From assembly GCA_963708625.1 (NCBI GenBank), contig CAVPSV010000004.1, positions 1,674,001 to 1,738,000 on the forward strand: DNA of 64,000 nt, read 5' to 3'. The stretch's first letter is position 1, and every line of letters begins with the position of its first letter. Of this stretch, positions 1-10,526 are shown piece by piece. The notes beneath the pieces are model-generated. The model saw nothing but the letters and a program-made list of their open reading frames with translations. It ran no database searches and was not told the origin of the DNA. Position numbers and translations under genes: made by a program. This DNA comes from DASXIF01 sp036498145. Its GTDB lineage: Bacteria; Actinomycetota; Actinomycetes; Mycobacteriales; Jatrophihabitantaceae.

Positions 1-2510
1 GCCAGGCGATGATCGCCATCGACCGCTGCGCCGATCCCACCGGGCCGGACGCGCTTTCGTTGCGTGCCCGACTGACGATGACGCACGCGAAGGTCGTATC
101 CGAACTGCATGGTGCGGACCGCGGGCTGGTCCTGCTCGACGAGGCGCAACGGCTGTTCGACGCGGGTGCCGACAGCCGCTTGCTGGCAGGCTTCTACAAC
201 CAGCGGGGCGTACTGATGATCCGCTTCGGTCGGCTGCGCGAGGCTGATTGCCGAGTTCGACGAGGCCGAGCGCCGGTTCGCCGGGGCGTCCGCGTTGGAT
301 CGAGCCAACGTCCTGCTCAATCGAGGTACCGCCGAGATGCTGCTCGGCGACCTGGCCCGTTCCGCGCGCGATCTGTCCCGGTGCACGGTGGTGGCGCGCG
401 ACGGCGACCAGCCGATGCTGCAGTGGATGGCGCTGCACAACCTCGGTTACGTCGACTTCCTGCGTGGGGACCTGCCGCGGGCGTTGCAACGCATGGACGA
501 GGCTGCTGATCTCGGCGTGGCGGAGAACGCGGTCAGCATGCTCGATCGTGCACGGGTGCTGGTAGAAGCCGGGTTGTACCGCGAGGCGGACGATGCACTC
601 GCCCGAGCCAGTGCGGTCACGCGCGCGGATCGGCTTACCCAGGAACTCGGTGAGGCGGAACTGGAACGCGCGCGGTGCGCTCTCATCGCCGACGACGTCG
701 CCGGCGCCCGCCGGCTGGCCTCAGCTGCGCGCAATCGGTTCCGCCGCCGCGGCAACGACGCGTGGCGACGCACCGCGGAACTCGTGCTGCTGCAAGGTGA
801 CCTTGCTGCCGGACGTCCGAGCGGTCGGTTGCTCGAACCGGCGCTGCGGGTGCGGGCCGAGTTCGTGGCGGACGGTCTGATCGGTGCCGCGCGGACCGCC
901 GGGCTGATCGCCGCGGAGGCGCTGATCAGGATCGATCAGCAGCAACGCGCGGCCGATTTGCTCGCCGAACTCGGCCGCGCCGGCAAGGACGAATCGATCA
1001 CGATCGGCCTGCATGCCCGTTACGTGGGCGCGTTGCTGCAGCAGCGCCGGGGGCGGCGGGGGGTGGCGCAGCGGCAGGTGCGCTCAGGCCTGGCTGAACT
1101 CGCGAGCTACCAGGCACGGTTCGGCAGCCTCGACCTGCAGACCGCCGCGGCCGTGCACGGCAGGCGGCTGGCCGAACTCGGCATCGCCCTGGCACTCGAA
1201 TCGGGAAAGGCGAGTGACGTCTTTTCCGCAGCGGAGCAGGCTCGTGCCGCCTCGACCCGGTTGCCGCCGGTGCGGCCCGCGGCCGACGAGACCACCGCCG
1301 AGTTGATCGCCGAGTTGCGCCAGCTGACCGAAACGCTGCGCGGCGCCGAGCAGGACCACGGCTCGCGGGAACCGTTGCTCCGCCGTCGTCACGAGCTGGA
1401 ACGTGCGATCGCGGCGCGGCGCTGGAGCCTTGCCGGGGTCGGCGATGCCCGCCCGCTCGTCTCGCTCGGCGAGGTGCAGGACGCGGTCTCCCGCGGCGGG
1501 CAGCCGAGCGCGGATGCCGGATCGCGCGCACGTGCGTCTACCGGCATCAGTGTGGCGATGTTCGTGGGCTCGGCCGGCGCGCTCCACGCGCTCGTTATCA
1601 CGCCGGCGGGATTCACCTCGTGGGGCTGGGCGCGATCGCCGATGTGCTCGAGCCCATCCGGCGGATGCCGCGCGGACCTTGATGTGGTTGCCCAACCGCT
1701 GTTGCCGACGGGGCTGCGCGCGACGGCGATGCGGTCGTTGGGGCGGTCGGCGGAGCTGGTCGACGAGGCATTGATCCGTCCGCTGCACACGGACAGCTCG
1801 CTGGTCGTGATCAGCACCGGCGCGCTCGGCCAGGTGCCGTGGGGTCAATTGCCCTCGTTGCGGGCGGTGCCGGTCGCCGTGGCGCCGTCGGCCACCGCGT
1901 GGCTCACCGCCGCGCGGCGCACTCGCCAGCGACGCCGTCTGGTCGCGATCTCCGGGCCGGACCTGGCCCGGGCGGGACACGAGGCGAAGGGTGTTGCTGC
2001 CGCCTGGGGTTCCGGCGAGGTGTACGAGGGCGCGCAGGCCGACAGGACCTCGTTCACCCGAGCCCTGGCCCGGGCGGGTGTGCTGCACGTGGCCGCGCAC
2101 GGCGTGCACCACACGGAGAACCCGCTGTTCTCCTGCCTACGACTGGCGGACGGGATGCTGTTCGCGCACGAACTCGACCAGGCTGCGCGGACTCCGGACC
2201 ACGTGATCCTGTCCGCGTGCGAGCTCGGCTTGGCGACGGTGCGCCCCGGGCGACGAGGCGTTGGGGCTGGCCAGCGTGCTGCTGCGACTGGGTACCCGCA
2301 GCGTGGTCGCCGGCGTCGCCCGGGTGGGTGACGACGTCGCCGCCGACACGATGATCGACTATCACCGGCGGCTGGCCGCGGGGTCCGATTCCGCCGCCGC
2401 GCTGGCCCAAGCCACCGCCGACCGGGTCGCACCCTTCGTGTGCTTCGGGTCGACGTACGCGGTTCGCCCCAGCGCGGCTGGCCGGCGAGCGCTCCGCCGT
2501 CCGCCGGTGA
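1..2510 (+). CDS. TPR-CHAT protein, 5' end outside window
   Basis: The N-terminal and middle parts are Ala/Leu/Arg-rich helical repeats of TPR character. The last ~300 residues are a CHAT (caspase-HetF-associated TPR) domain, with the expected His in 'HVAAHG' (~2090) and Cys in 'LSACELG' (~2215), so the peptidase dyad looks intact. The role is probably a regulated protease or signalling protein; the target is unknown. The reading frame is continuous only if single-base doublings at about 246, 1603, 1607, 1668, 2251 and 2480 are removed. The last of these brings in the TGA at 2508-2510. The gene starts before base 1. It ends just upstream of the rplJ promoter. Confidence 0.75.
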
Positions 2511-2511
2511 T

Positions 2512-2541
2512 TTGGAGCGTGCGCCCGGCGTCGCGTAACCT
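2512..2541 (+). promoter_or_regulatory. Probable rplJL promoter
   Basis: A -35-like TTGGAG (2512-2517) and a -10-like TAACCT (2536-2541) are separated by 18 nt. They lie immediately after the CHAT stop and upstream of a ~210-nt leader to rplJ. Assigned by motif only. Confidence 0.5.
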
Positions 2542-2547
2542 GGAGAC

Positions 2548-2757
2548 CGAATCCAACCGAAGACCGCTGGCTGTCGCGTGCGCACGCGCGACCGAACGAA
2601 TCCGGAGCGCCGGATCGGCCCGCGCAGGATGGACGGTATCGGCTCCCAGCCGCCCCGTGCGCCCTGCGCCGGGGCGTTTCTCGTTTCCGGGTGCGTGGGC
2701 AGGCCAGCCCGATGCACCGAGTACCGCCGGTGCGCAACAGCAGAGAGGAGGTAGCCC
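2548..2757 (+). promoter_or_regulatory. L10(L12) autoregulatory leader
   Basis: This long untranslated leader precedes rplJ. It contains the segment 'AAGACCGCTGG' (about 2560-2570), which resembles the conserved core of the L10 leader where the L10-L12 complex binds to repress its own mRNA. It also contains a G+C hairpin with a T-rich tail (2651-2680) that could attenuate. The rplJ RBS 'AGAGGAGG' sits at its 3' end. Confidence 0.6.
2651..2682 (+). terminator. Attenuator-like hairpin in the rplJ leader
   Basis: CGCCCCG (2651-2657) pairs with CGGGGCG (2670-2676) around a 12-nt loop, followed by TTTCTCGTTT. Inside the L10 leader this is more likely an attenuator than an operon end. Confidence 0.5.
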
Positions 2758-3494
2758 GTGCCGAACGCCGAGAAGGCCGGGGCGGTCGCCGAGATCGTCG
2801 ATCGGTTCAACAACGCCTCCGCCGCGGTCATCACCGAGTACCGCGGTCTGTCCGTCAAGCAGGTCACCGACCTGCGGCGTGCCCTCGGCCGCGACACCAC
2901 GTACGCGGTCGTGAAGAACACGCTGACCCGGCGCGCCGCCGCCGAGGCCGGGGTCGCGATCGACGAGAGTCTGCTCGTCGGCCCCACCGCCATCGCCTTC
3001 GTCACCGGTGACCCGGTCGAGGCCGCCAAGGGACTTCGCGACTTCGCGCGCACCAATCCGCTGCTGGTGATCAAGGGCGGCATCCTGGACGGCAGGTCGC
3101 TGTCAGCCGCCGAGATCGGGCGCATCGCCGACCTCGAGTCGCGCGAGGTGCTGCTGGCCAAGCTGGCCGGCGCGATCAAGGCACTGCCCGCCAGGGCGGC
3201 CGGCCTGTTCCAGGCCCCGCTCGTCCAGATGGCCATGCTCGCCAAGGCGCTGGAGGAGAAGAAGCCAGCGCAGCCAGCGCAGGCAGCCGAGGCACCCGTC
3301 GAGGCACCTGCCGAGGTACCGGCCGACGCGCCAGCCGAGGCCACCGAAACACCTGCGGAAGCGACTGCGGAGGCGGCAACAGCGCCGTCGGCAGCCGACA
3401 GAGGCATCCGCCGAGGCAGGCACCACGGCAGCCCCGACCGAAGACACCACCGAAGGCACCACCGAAGAGACCACCGCCGAGCCGGCGGAAGTAA
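2758..3494 (+). CDS. rplJ: 50S ribosomal protein L10
   Basis: L10 is the base of the ribosomal stalk: it binds 23S rRNA and carries the L7/L12 dimers. The start is GTG at 2758, behind a strong AGAGGAGG RBS. Residues 1-170 match L10 ('ITEYRGLSVKQVTDLR', 'VVKNTLTRRA'). A long Ala/Pro/Glu/Thr-rich acidic tail follows, as in some actinobacterial L10s. The tail is frame-shifted near 3401 and 3481. Removing two wobble-position bases gives a stop at 3492-3494. Without that, the frame would run into rplL, so the exact C-terminus is uncertain. Confidence 0.85.
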
Positions 3495-3541
3495 CCCATC
3501 AACCAAGCCGGCTCTCCGGCACCGAAGAAAGGACGCCAGAC

Positions 3542-3937
3542 ATGGCGAAGCTCAGCGCAACGGAGCTGCTCGACAGCTTCAAGGAGATGACCCTTCTCGA
3601 GCTCAGCGACTTCGTGAAGCAGTTCGAGGACACCTTCGACGTCAAGGCCGCCGCCCCGGTCGCAGCCGCGGCTGCGGCACCGGCCGCTGCCGGCGGCGGT
3701 GACGGAGCCGGCGCGGCCGAGGAGCAGGACGAGTTCGACGTCATCCTCGAGGCTGCCGGTGACAAGAAGATTCAGGTCATCAAGGAGGTGCGCACACTCA
3801 CCAGCCTGGGCCTGAAGGAGGCCAAGGACCTGGTCGACGGCGCGCCCAAGCCGCTGCTGGAGAAGGTGAACAAGGAGGCCGCCGACAAGGCGAAGGAGGC
3901 CCTCGAGGCCGCCGGCGCCACGGTCACAGTCAAGTAA
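3542..3937 (+). CDS. rplL: 50S ribosomal protein L7/L12
   Basis: This is the stalk protein that recruits translation GTPases. It is 131 aa. An N-terminal dimerisation helix (LSATELLDSFKEMTLLELSDF) comes first, cut here by an Ala/Gly hinge at residues 40-62, and then the conserved C-terminal domain (KIQVIKEVR, GLKEAKDLVDGAPK). The RBS GAAAGGA precedes ATG 3542. The gene is intact, and a hairpin terminator at 3958 closes the rplJL unit. Confidence 0.97.
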   Translation: MAKLSATELLDSFKEMTLLELSDFVKQFEDTFDVKAAAPVAAAAAAPAAAGGGDGAGAAEEQDEFDVILEAAGDKKIQVIKEVRTLTSLGLKEAKDLVDGAPKPLLEKVNKEAADKAKEALEAAGATVTVK

Positions 3938-3957
3938 CTGTCGTAGCGACCCGGACG

Positions 3958-3992
3958 GGGCGGTTGCGCACGCTGCGTCGACCGCCCCTTCT
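3958..3992 (+). terminator. rplJL intrinsic terminator
   Basis: GGGCGGT (3958-3964) pairs with ACCGCCC (3981-3987) and is followed by CTTCT. It lies between rplL and the convergent hypothetical gene, so it may serve both strands. Confidence 0.6.
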
Positions 3993-4036
3993 GCGTCAGC
4001 CGGGCGGAGCTGGCCCACCAGCCGCGCGGCGTCGGC

Positions 4037-4874
4037 TCAGCACGCGCCGGTGAGCTCGCGCAGCGACGCTCCGCGCAGCAACTTGCCGTCCGCCGCGGCC
4101 GTGACGGCGCTGTGCACCGTTCCGGTGCGCCGCGGTAGCGGTCCGCGAGACGTGTCTGCGCGCGCGCTCGGTGAGGTGGCCGAGCAGGTCGTCGAGCTCC
4201 TGCCACAACTGCTGCAGCCGACGCGGCGGACAGCATCTGGTCCAGCTGCTCGTCGGGGACGAGCTCGTTGATCTCGTCCAGCCGGGCTTGTCCTCCATCA
4301 CGAAGCCGATGCGCAGCAACTGGCCGCCGTCGAAGTTCCGCAACAGTCGCGGCGAGGGCCTGTCGCGTCGACGACGTCGATGAAGCCGGCGATCACGACC
4401 CACTCCTCGCGGCGGCCGAGTTCGGCACCGATGCGCGCGATTCGCGCGGGTTCGATACCGGCGACCACGTGCGGGGCCCGGCCCGGATCCATCGCGGCCG
4501 AGACGTCGGCGAGGTAGGGGTCGGACAGCCTGGCCACCAGCGCGGCCGCGCGATCGGCATCGATCACCTCCGCGGTGCGTGCGGCGAGCAACGGGGTGAA
4601 CGCGTGCTCGGCCAGCTTCGCCGACAGCGCCACCGGCACCGCCTTGGACAGCGCGGCCACCTTGGCGAACAGCGGCCGATCCGCCTCGAACAGCGCGCCC
4701 GCGATCTGGTTGCGCAGGATGCGCAGATCTCGCGGCCGGCAGGCAGTTCAGGAACTCCAGGCTGGCCGGCTCGACGCCGAGGGTGTGCCCGAGCCTGAGC
4801 AACTCGCTGGTCACCGCACGGTCGGCGGCGCTCGTGTTCAGCACCGCGTTGGCCGGCTCGCTGCGTTCGCTCAC
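4037..4874 (-). CDS. Hypothetical helical protein, MgtE_N-like stretch
   Basis: I do not recognise the family. Reading through several single-base shifts gives about 270 aa. The start is GTG 4874, overlapping the upstream stop (GTGA), and the stop is at 4037-4039. The middle (e.g. 'RAAALVARLSDPYLADVSAA') is a run of short amphipathic helices that resembles, weakly, the N-terminal domain of MgtE transporters or HEAT-like repeats. There is no signal peptide or membrane segment. It is translationally coupled to the small gene 4871-5105 and convergent with rplL. Confidence 0.55.
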
Positions 4875-5105
4875 CCGCCCAGCACCTTGCGTACCACCCG
4901 ACGTACCGGGCCCGGGACGTGCCGCAGCGACGCCTCGTAGGACGCCGCCAGCTCCTGGGCCTGGCGCCGGCGTGCCGCCGACGATGACGCGGGCCAGCTC
5001 GAGCCGGGCGTGCTCGGGCAGCGCGTGGACCGATGCCGGCGGGTCGGCCCGCAACAGGGTGCGCAGGTCCGCGCCGTCGCCCGTCGCTGATTCTGCCGTT
5101 GGCAT
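4871..5105 (-). CDS. Small hypothetical protein (~77 aa)
   Basis: ATG 5105 starts 'MPTAESATGDGADLRTLL'. After removal of one doubled base near 4973, the protein ends '...RRVVRKVLGG' at 4871-4873. It has an acidic N-terminal part and a basic C-terminal helix. The stop overlaps the GTG of the next gene on the same strand, so the two are probably made together. The function is unknown. Confidence 0.5.
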
Positions 5106-5413
5106 CTCGCTCCTCATCGCAGGTCCGGGCCGGATGCCCGGTGTCCAGGAGCGTAACCACGCGGGGCAATGGTTGTGCATAACCCGCTCATGGCGAGCGC
5201 TCAGATCACGGTTTCGGCGTCGGCCGGCGCGTGGATCACCGGGCGGATCGGCCGCGTGAAGTGCCCCAATCGATACAAAGTCGCAGCAGGCGGGAGGGCT
5301 CGAGTTGTGCCAGGCTATGCACTTGGCGTTACCTACGGGTAGCAATGTCGTTAAATCGGTCACGGGTGACCGGACACGGCGCGCCGGCCGTGTGGTGCGG
5401 AAGGGGTCTGCGC
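5106..5413. other. Divergent intergenic region before the mce operon
   Basis: About 300 bp between the minus-strand hypothetical pair and mkl. Both promoters should lie here. I see no hairpin and no convincing -35/-10 pair. Several AT-richer patches occur around 5325-5360. 'AAGGGG' at 5401-5406 is the mkl RBS. Confidence 0.4.
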
Positions 5414-6516
5414 GTGGGGGTTGAGGTTGCAGTCCACGACCTGACCAAATCGTTCGGCCGCCAGGTCGATCTGGGGCGACGTCACGCTGACGCTGCCGCC
5501 TGGCGAGGTGTCCGTGCTGCTCGGCCCGTCCGGTACCGGCAAGTCGGTGTTCCTGAAGACGCTCATCGGGCTGCTCAAGCCCGACAAGGGCTCGATCATC
5601 ATCAAGCGACGTCGACATCGCCCGGTGTTCGGAGCACCAAGCTGTACGAGACCCGCAAGCTGTTCGGCGTGCTGTTCCAGGACGGCGCACTGTTCGGGTC
5701 GATGAACCTGTTCGACAACATCGCGTTCCCGCTGCGTGAGCACACCAAGAAGAGCGAGCGGGAGATCAAGGACATCGTCACCGAGAAGCTCGAGATGGTC
5801 GGTCTGTCCGGGCACGGAGAAGAAGCTCCCGGGCGAGATCTCCGGCGGTATGCGCAAGCGGGCCGGCCTGGCCCGCGCGCTGGTGCTGGAACCGGAGATC
5901 GTGCTGTTCGACGAGCCGGACTCCGGTCTGGACCCGGTGCGCGTCGCATACCTGAACCAGCTGATCATCGACCTGAACGCGCAGACCGACGCGACGTTCC
6001 TCATCGTCACCCACGACATCGGCACCGCGCGCACGGTGCCGGACAACATCGGCATGCTGTTCCGCCGCGAGCTGGTCATGTTCGGACCGCGCGAGGTGCT
6101 GCTCACCAGCGAGGAGCCGGTGGTCAAGCAATTCCTCAACGGTCGCCGGGAAGGCCCGATCGGCATGAGCGAGGAGAAGGACGCCGGCCAGGTCGCCGCC
6201 GAGCTGAACGAGGTCGAAGCCGGCCGCGGCTCCTACGTGGCCGGTCCGAAGGGTGGCGGCGGCGATGGGCGTCCCACCGCAGATCCAGCCGTCGCCGGGC
6301 CTGCCCGAGCGTCGCGCCGTCAAGCGCCGGCACGAGCGCGTGATGTCCATGCTGCACACGCTGCCGCCGAATGCGCAGAAAGCGGTCCAGGACCTGCTCG
6401 AGCAGGAGAACCGCGAAGAGTCCGAGGCTCGCGGGCACGACGATGACACCGGGCAGATTCCATCCTACGAGTTGCGAGACGACGACACGCAGAATCTGCG
6501 ACTCGGACAATACTGA
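5414..6516 (+). CDS. mkl: Mce transporter ATPase (MceG/Mkl, MlaF-like)
   Basis: This ABC ATPase powers Mce lipid importers. Walker A is 'GPSGTGKS' (~5525). The other motifs are a Q-loop 'LFQDGALFGSMN', the signature 'ISGGMRKRAGLARAL', Walker B 'IVLFDEPDSGLDP' and the switch 'VTHD'. The long C-terminal extension typical of actinobacterial MceG ends at 6516. GTG 5414 is chosen because AAGGGG lies 8 nt upstream. Doublings near 5474, 5606, 5639, 5818 and 6250 break the frame. The stop overlaps the next start (TGATG). In mycobacteria mkl also lies between rplL and rpoB, which supports the call. Confidence 0.9.
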
Positions 6517-7292
6517 TGGTCAGCCTCAACCCGACCGCGGGCGTCGCGCAGGCCGGTCGCCTGTTCGCGCTCTTCCTCGACGTCGCGCGGCTGATGTTCC
6601 GGCGGCCCTGGCAGTTCCGCGAGTTCATCCAGCAGGCCTGGTTCGTGGCCAGCGTGACGATCATCCCGACCGCCCTGGTGTCGATCCCGTTCGGCGCGGT
6701 CATCGCGTTGCAGATCGGCAGCCTGTCGCGACAGGTCGGGGCGCAGTCGTTCACAGGCGCGGCCAGCGTGCTGGCGATCGTGCGGGAGGCGAGCCCGATC
6801 GTGGTGGCACTGCTGATCGCCGGTGCCGGCGGTTCGGCGATCTGTGCCGACCTGGGCAGCCGCAAGATCCGCGACGAGATCGACGCGATGGAGGTGCTCG
6901 GCATCTCGCCGGTGCAGCGACTGGTGGTGCCCCGGGTCGCCGCGTGCACCCTGGTCGCCGTCGCGCTCAACGGCCTGGTGTCGGTGGTCGGCGTCGCCGG
7001 CGGCTACTTCTTCAACGTGGTGCTCCAGGGCGGCACGCCCGGCGCGTATCTGGCCAGCTTCTCGGCGCTGGCCCAACTGCCCGACGTCTACGCCGGTGAG
7101 CTGAAGGCGTTCATCTTCGGGATCATCGCGGCGGTGGTCGCCTCGTACAAGGGCCTCAACGCCGGCGGCGGACCCAAGGGCGTGGGTGACGCGGTGAACC
7201 AGTCCGTGGTCATCACCTTCCTGCTGCTGTTCTTCGTGAACTTCGTGATCACGGCCGTGTACTTCCAGGTCGTACCGGCGAAGGGCTCGTGA
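6516..7292 (+). CDS. yrbEA: Mce permease YrbEA (MlaE family)
   Basis: The first of two inner-membrane permeases of the Mce importer. It is 258 aa and intact. About five hydrophobic segments and the MlaE core are visible ('VREASPIVVALLIAGAGGSA', 'RDEIDAMEVLGISP', where the EID..E..G motif contacts the ATPase). ATG 6516 overlaps the mkl stop. It is followed at 4 nt by yrbEB, its heterodimer partner. Confidence 0.93.
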   Translation: MVSLNPTAGVAQAGRLFALFLDVARLMFRRPWQFREFIQQAWFVASVTIIPTALVSIPFGAVIALQIGSLSRQVGAQSFTGAASVLAIVREASPIVVALLIAGAGGSAICADLGSRKIRDEIDAMEVLGISPVQRLVVPRVAACTLVAVALNGLVSVVGVAGGYFFNVVLQGGTPGAYLASFSALAQLPDVYAGELKAFIFGIIAAVVASYKGLNAGGGPKGVGDAVNQSVVITFLLLFFVNFVITAVYFQVVPAKGS

Positions 7293-7295
7293 GGC

Positions 7296-8139
7296 GTGGC
7301 CGTCGACATCATCGCCACCACCAGGCGGGCGATCAAATGGGCTCCGAGCCTGCTCGACGACCTCGGCGACCAGCTGTCCTTCTACACGCGGGCGCTGGCG
7401 TGGACGCCGCGGACGCTGGCCCGCTACAAGAAGGAGACGCTGCGCATCCTGTCCGAGGTCGCCTTCGGCAGTGGCGCGCTCGCGGTCATCGGCGGCACCG
7501 TCGGCGTCATCGCGTTCATGTCGTTCTTCACCGGCACCGAAGTCGGGCTGCAGGGATACGCCGCGCTCAACCAGCTCGGCCTCGGACCGATCAGCGGCTT
7601 CATCTCGGCGTTCTTCAACACACGCGAGATCGCGCCGCTGGTGGCCGGGCTGGCGCTGTCGGCGACCGTCGGCTGCGGATTCACCGCGCAGCTGGGTGCG
7701 ATGCGGATCAGCGAGGAGATCGACGCGCTCGAGGTGATGGCGGTACCGAGCCTGCCGTTCCTCGTCACCACCCGAATCATCGCCGGCTTCATCGCGGTCA
7801 TCCCGCTGTACGTCATCGGTCTGCTGTCGTCCTATCTGGCGACGTACCTCATCGTGGTCGACTACGACCACGCATCCCCGGGCTCCTATTCGCACTACTT
7901 CCATCTCTTCTTGCCGCCCGGCGATGTGGTCTGGTCGTTCTTCAAGGTGCTCGTGTTCGCCATCGTCATCGTGATGGTGCACTGCTACTACGGCTATACC
8001 GCCAAGGGCGGCCCGGCCGGTGTCGGCATCGCGGTCGGCCGGGCGGTGCGGCTCGACCATCGTCGCCATCAACATCATCGACCTGTTCCTCTCGCTGGCG
8101 ATCTGGGGATCGACCGTCAGCGTCCGGTTGGCAGGCTGA
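7296..8139 (+). CDS. yrbEB: Mce permease YrbEB (MlaE family)
   Basis: The second permease, ~280 aa. The MlaE signature recurs ('NTREIAPLVAGLALSATVGC', 'SEEIDALEVMAVPS'). GTG 7296 starts it. One doubled base near 8054 (CTC-G-ACC) shifts the frame; beyond it the protein reads 'TIVAINIIDLFLSLAIWG' and stops at 8137-8139, 6 nt before mceA. Confidence 0.9.
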
Positions 8140-8145
8140 TCGACG

Positions 8146-9477
8146 ATGGCACGGGAGAGCTTTGCCTCGGTCGGCGCGGCGCCGCTTGCTCGGCGTCGGC
8201 TACTGGCCGTGATCGTCGGGCTGGTCTCGCTGTCCATCGCCTTCTACAACAAGGCGTTCACGCCCACCGTCACCGTCAAGCTGCACACCGACCACACCGG
8301 CAACCAGCTGCTGACCCAGTCCGACGTCAAGGAACGCGGCATCATCGTCGGCTCGGTGCAAGAAGGTGAAGTCCGACAGGCGACGGGGCGATCGTCACGC
8401 TCGCGCTCAGACCCGAGCCGGGTGAAGCAGATCCCGGACAACGTCTCGGCGCAGATCCTGCCGAAGACGCTGTTCGGCGAGCAGTACGTCTCGCTGACAT
8501 TCCTGCTCAGTCCGGGCCCGCCGATCAAGGCCGGTGACCAGATCGCGCCAGGACCGCTCGGCAGTGGCGCTCGAGTCGGAGAAGGTGATCGGCGACCTGT
8601 TGCCGCTGATCCAGGCGGTCAAGCCGGCCGAACTGAGCGCCACGCTCACTGCGGTGGCCGATGCCCTGCACGGTCGCGGCACCGAACTCGGGCAGACGCT
8701 GGTGAACTTCGACAACTACCTGAAGTCGCTCAACGCGGACGTGTCGCCCGGCAAGACGTACACCACCCAGATCGTCGACGACCTGGCCAAGCTGGGCACG
8801 CTGTCGGACAACCTGCAACGCGCGACGCGCCGGATCTGGTCTCGACGCTGAACAACCTGCAGACCAACGCGCACACGCTGATCAACCAGCAGGCGGCGCT
8901 TCGACACGCTGCTCAGCACCGCGAACAACACCTCGAACATCCTGTCCAGCTTCCTGGCCGACAACGAGCAGCGGCTGATCACGGTCGACGGACACCAGCC
9001 AGCGGATCTACGGCCTGCTCAATGCCTACACCCCGGAGTACACCTGCATGCTGACGGCGTTGACCCAGCTGCGCGCGCGCGCCGAGAAGGGCATCAGCAA
9101 CAACGCGATCCAGTTGCAGCGCCGCAGCTGTACCTCGCGCCGCCGAACTTCGGCGCGTACAAGCCGGGCAAGCAGCCGATGTTCCTCACCGGGCTCGGGC
9201 CGAACTGCTTCGGCATGCCGAACCCGCAGGTGCCGTTCAAGGTGCCGAGCCAACTTCCAGCTGCGTCAACGACGGCGCGCCGCTGACACAGAATCCCTGC
9301 GCCGCGGCCAAGACCGACGCCTACGAGCAGCAGGCGATCGGTTCGCCGGCCGGAGAACGCGCTGGTCGACACGATCGTCGCCAAGAGCCTGGGCACGACG
9401 CCCGAACAAGGTGCCCGTCGATGGCTCCGCTGCTGGTCGCGCCGTCGCTGCGCGGTGCGGAGGTGACGGTCAAGTGA
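8146..9477 (+). CDS. mceA: Mce family protein MceA
   Basis: Mce proteins form the periplasmic hexameric conduit that delivers lipids or sterols to the permease. An N-terminal membrane anchor (residues ~16-38) is followed by the MCE domain and then the long helical tail ('NNTSNILSSFLADNEQRL'). The motifs 'RVKQIPDNVSAQILPKTLFG' and 'NEQRLITVDG' are typical of MceA. About 15 single-base doublings break the frame. Corrected, the protein is ~440 aa and ends '...GAEVTVK' at 9477. The stop overlaps the mceB start (GTGA). Confidence 0.85.
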
Positions 9478-10526
9478 GAGGACTGCTCGGCACCGCTGAT
9501 CAAGTTGATCGTGTTCCTGGTCGTGACGTCCTTCGCCACGTACGTGCTCGGCGGCGACGATCGCCAACACCAGCTACGGCTCGACGAAGACCTACCACGC
9601 GATCTTCACCGACGTCGCGGGCCTGAGCAACGGCGACGACGTGCGCATCGCCGGCGTTCGGGTGGGCACCATCACCGGCATCAAGATCGATCAAAAAGCC
9701 GCGGACGCCAACAAGTGGGAGTCGCGCATCAGCTTCACCGTGATCAGTCGAGCCGCCCGCTGCCGACATCGACCATGGCGACGCTGCGCTACCGCAACCT
9801 GGTCGGGCAGCGCTATCTCGACCTCGAGCAGGGCGCCGGCAACCCGAACGACCTCATGCCGAGCGGCGGCACCATCCCGATCACGCAGACCCACGCCGGC
9901 GCTCGACCTGACCTACCTGTTCAACGGCTTCCAGCCGTTGTTCGAGGGCCTGAACGCGACGCAGATCAACGACCTGTCCGGCGAGGTCATCCAGACGCTG
10001 CAGGGTGAGGGCGGCAGCCTGGAGCTGCTGCTGACGAACCTGGCCGACCTGACGAACACCATCGCCGACAAGGACCAGGTCATCGGCGACGTGGTGGACA
10101 ACCTGGCCAGCGTCCTGACCGCAATCGGCGACCGCGACAACGAGCTGTCCAACCTGATCGTCCAGTTGCAGAGCTTCATCTCCGGCCTGTCCCAGGACCG
10201 CACCACCATCGGCAACTCGATCGACAGCATCAACTCGCTGGCCACCAACACGTCTCAACTGCTCGGGCAACATCCGCGCCCCGCTGGCCAAGGACATCAC
10301 CGACCTGACCGGGCTCACCGCGAACCTGAACTGCCAGCGGTACCGAGATCGCCCAGTACATCCAGGACTCTGCCGGACACGGTTGCGGTGCTGATCCGCA
10401 CCGGCAGCTACGGCTCCTGGTTCAACTTCTACCTGTGCTCGGTCAGCGCCGACATCCGCTTGCCCACCGGCACCGTCATTCCCATCCCGGCCGTCGAAGC
10501 CGGTCGCGCAGAGGTGCCAGTCATGA
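9474..10526 (+). CDS. mceB: Mce family protein MceB
   Basis: The second Mce subunit. GTG 9474 overlaps the mceA stop. It has an N-terminal transmembrane helix ('LIKLIVFLVVTSFATYVLGG'), the MCE domain ('GLSNGDDVRIAGVRVGTI'), the conserved 'YRNLVGQRYLDL' segment, then a helical region ('DKDQVIGDVVDNLASV'). About nine doublings must be removed. The last (GCA-G near 10511) brings in the TGA at 10524-10526, which overlaps the mceC ATG. Uncorrected, mceB and mceC appear fused. Confidence 0.82.

Noticed and set aside
3401..3937. L10-L7/L12 fusion protein
   Set aside because: One reading of the damaged rplJ tail runs in frame into rplL, but rplL has its own RBS and ATG, and a second wobble shift gives a normal stop at 3494.
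6465..8237. A 590-aa ORF on the minus strand opposite the YrbE genes
   Set aside because: Its sequence is the His/Arg/Asp-rich shadow typical of GC-rich codon bias opposite real genes; no motif or RBS supports it.
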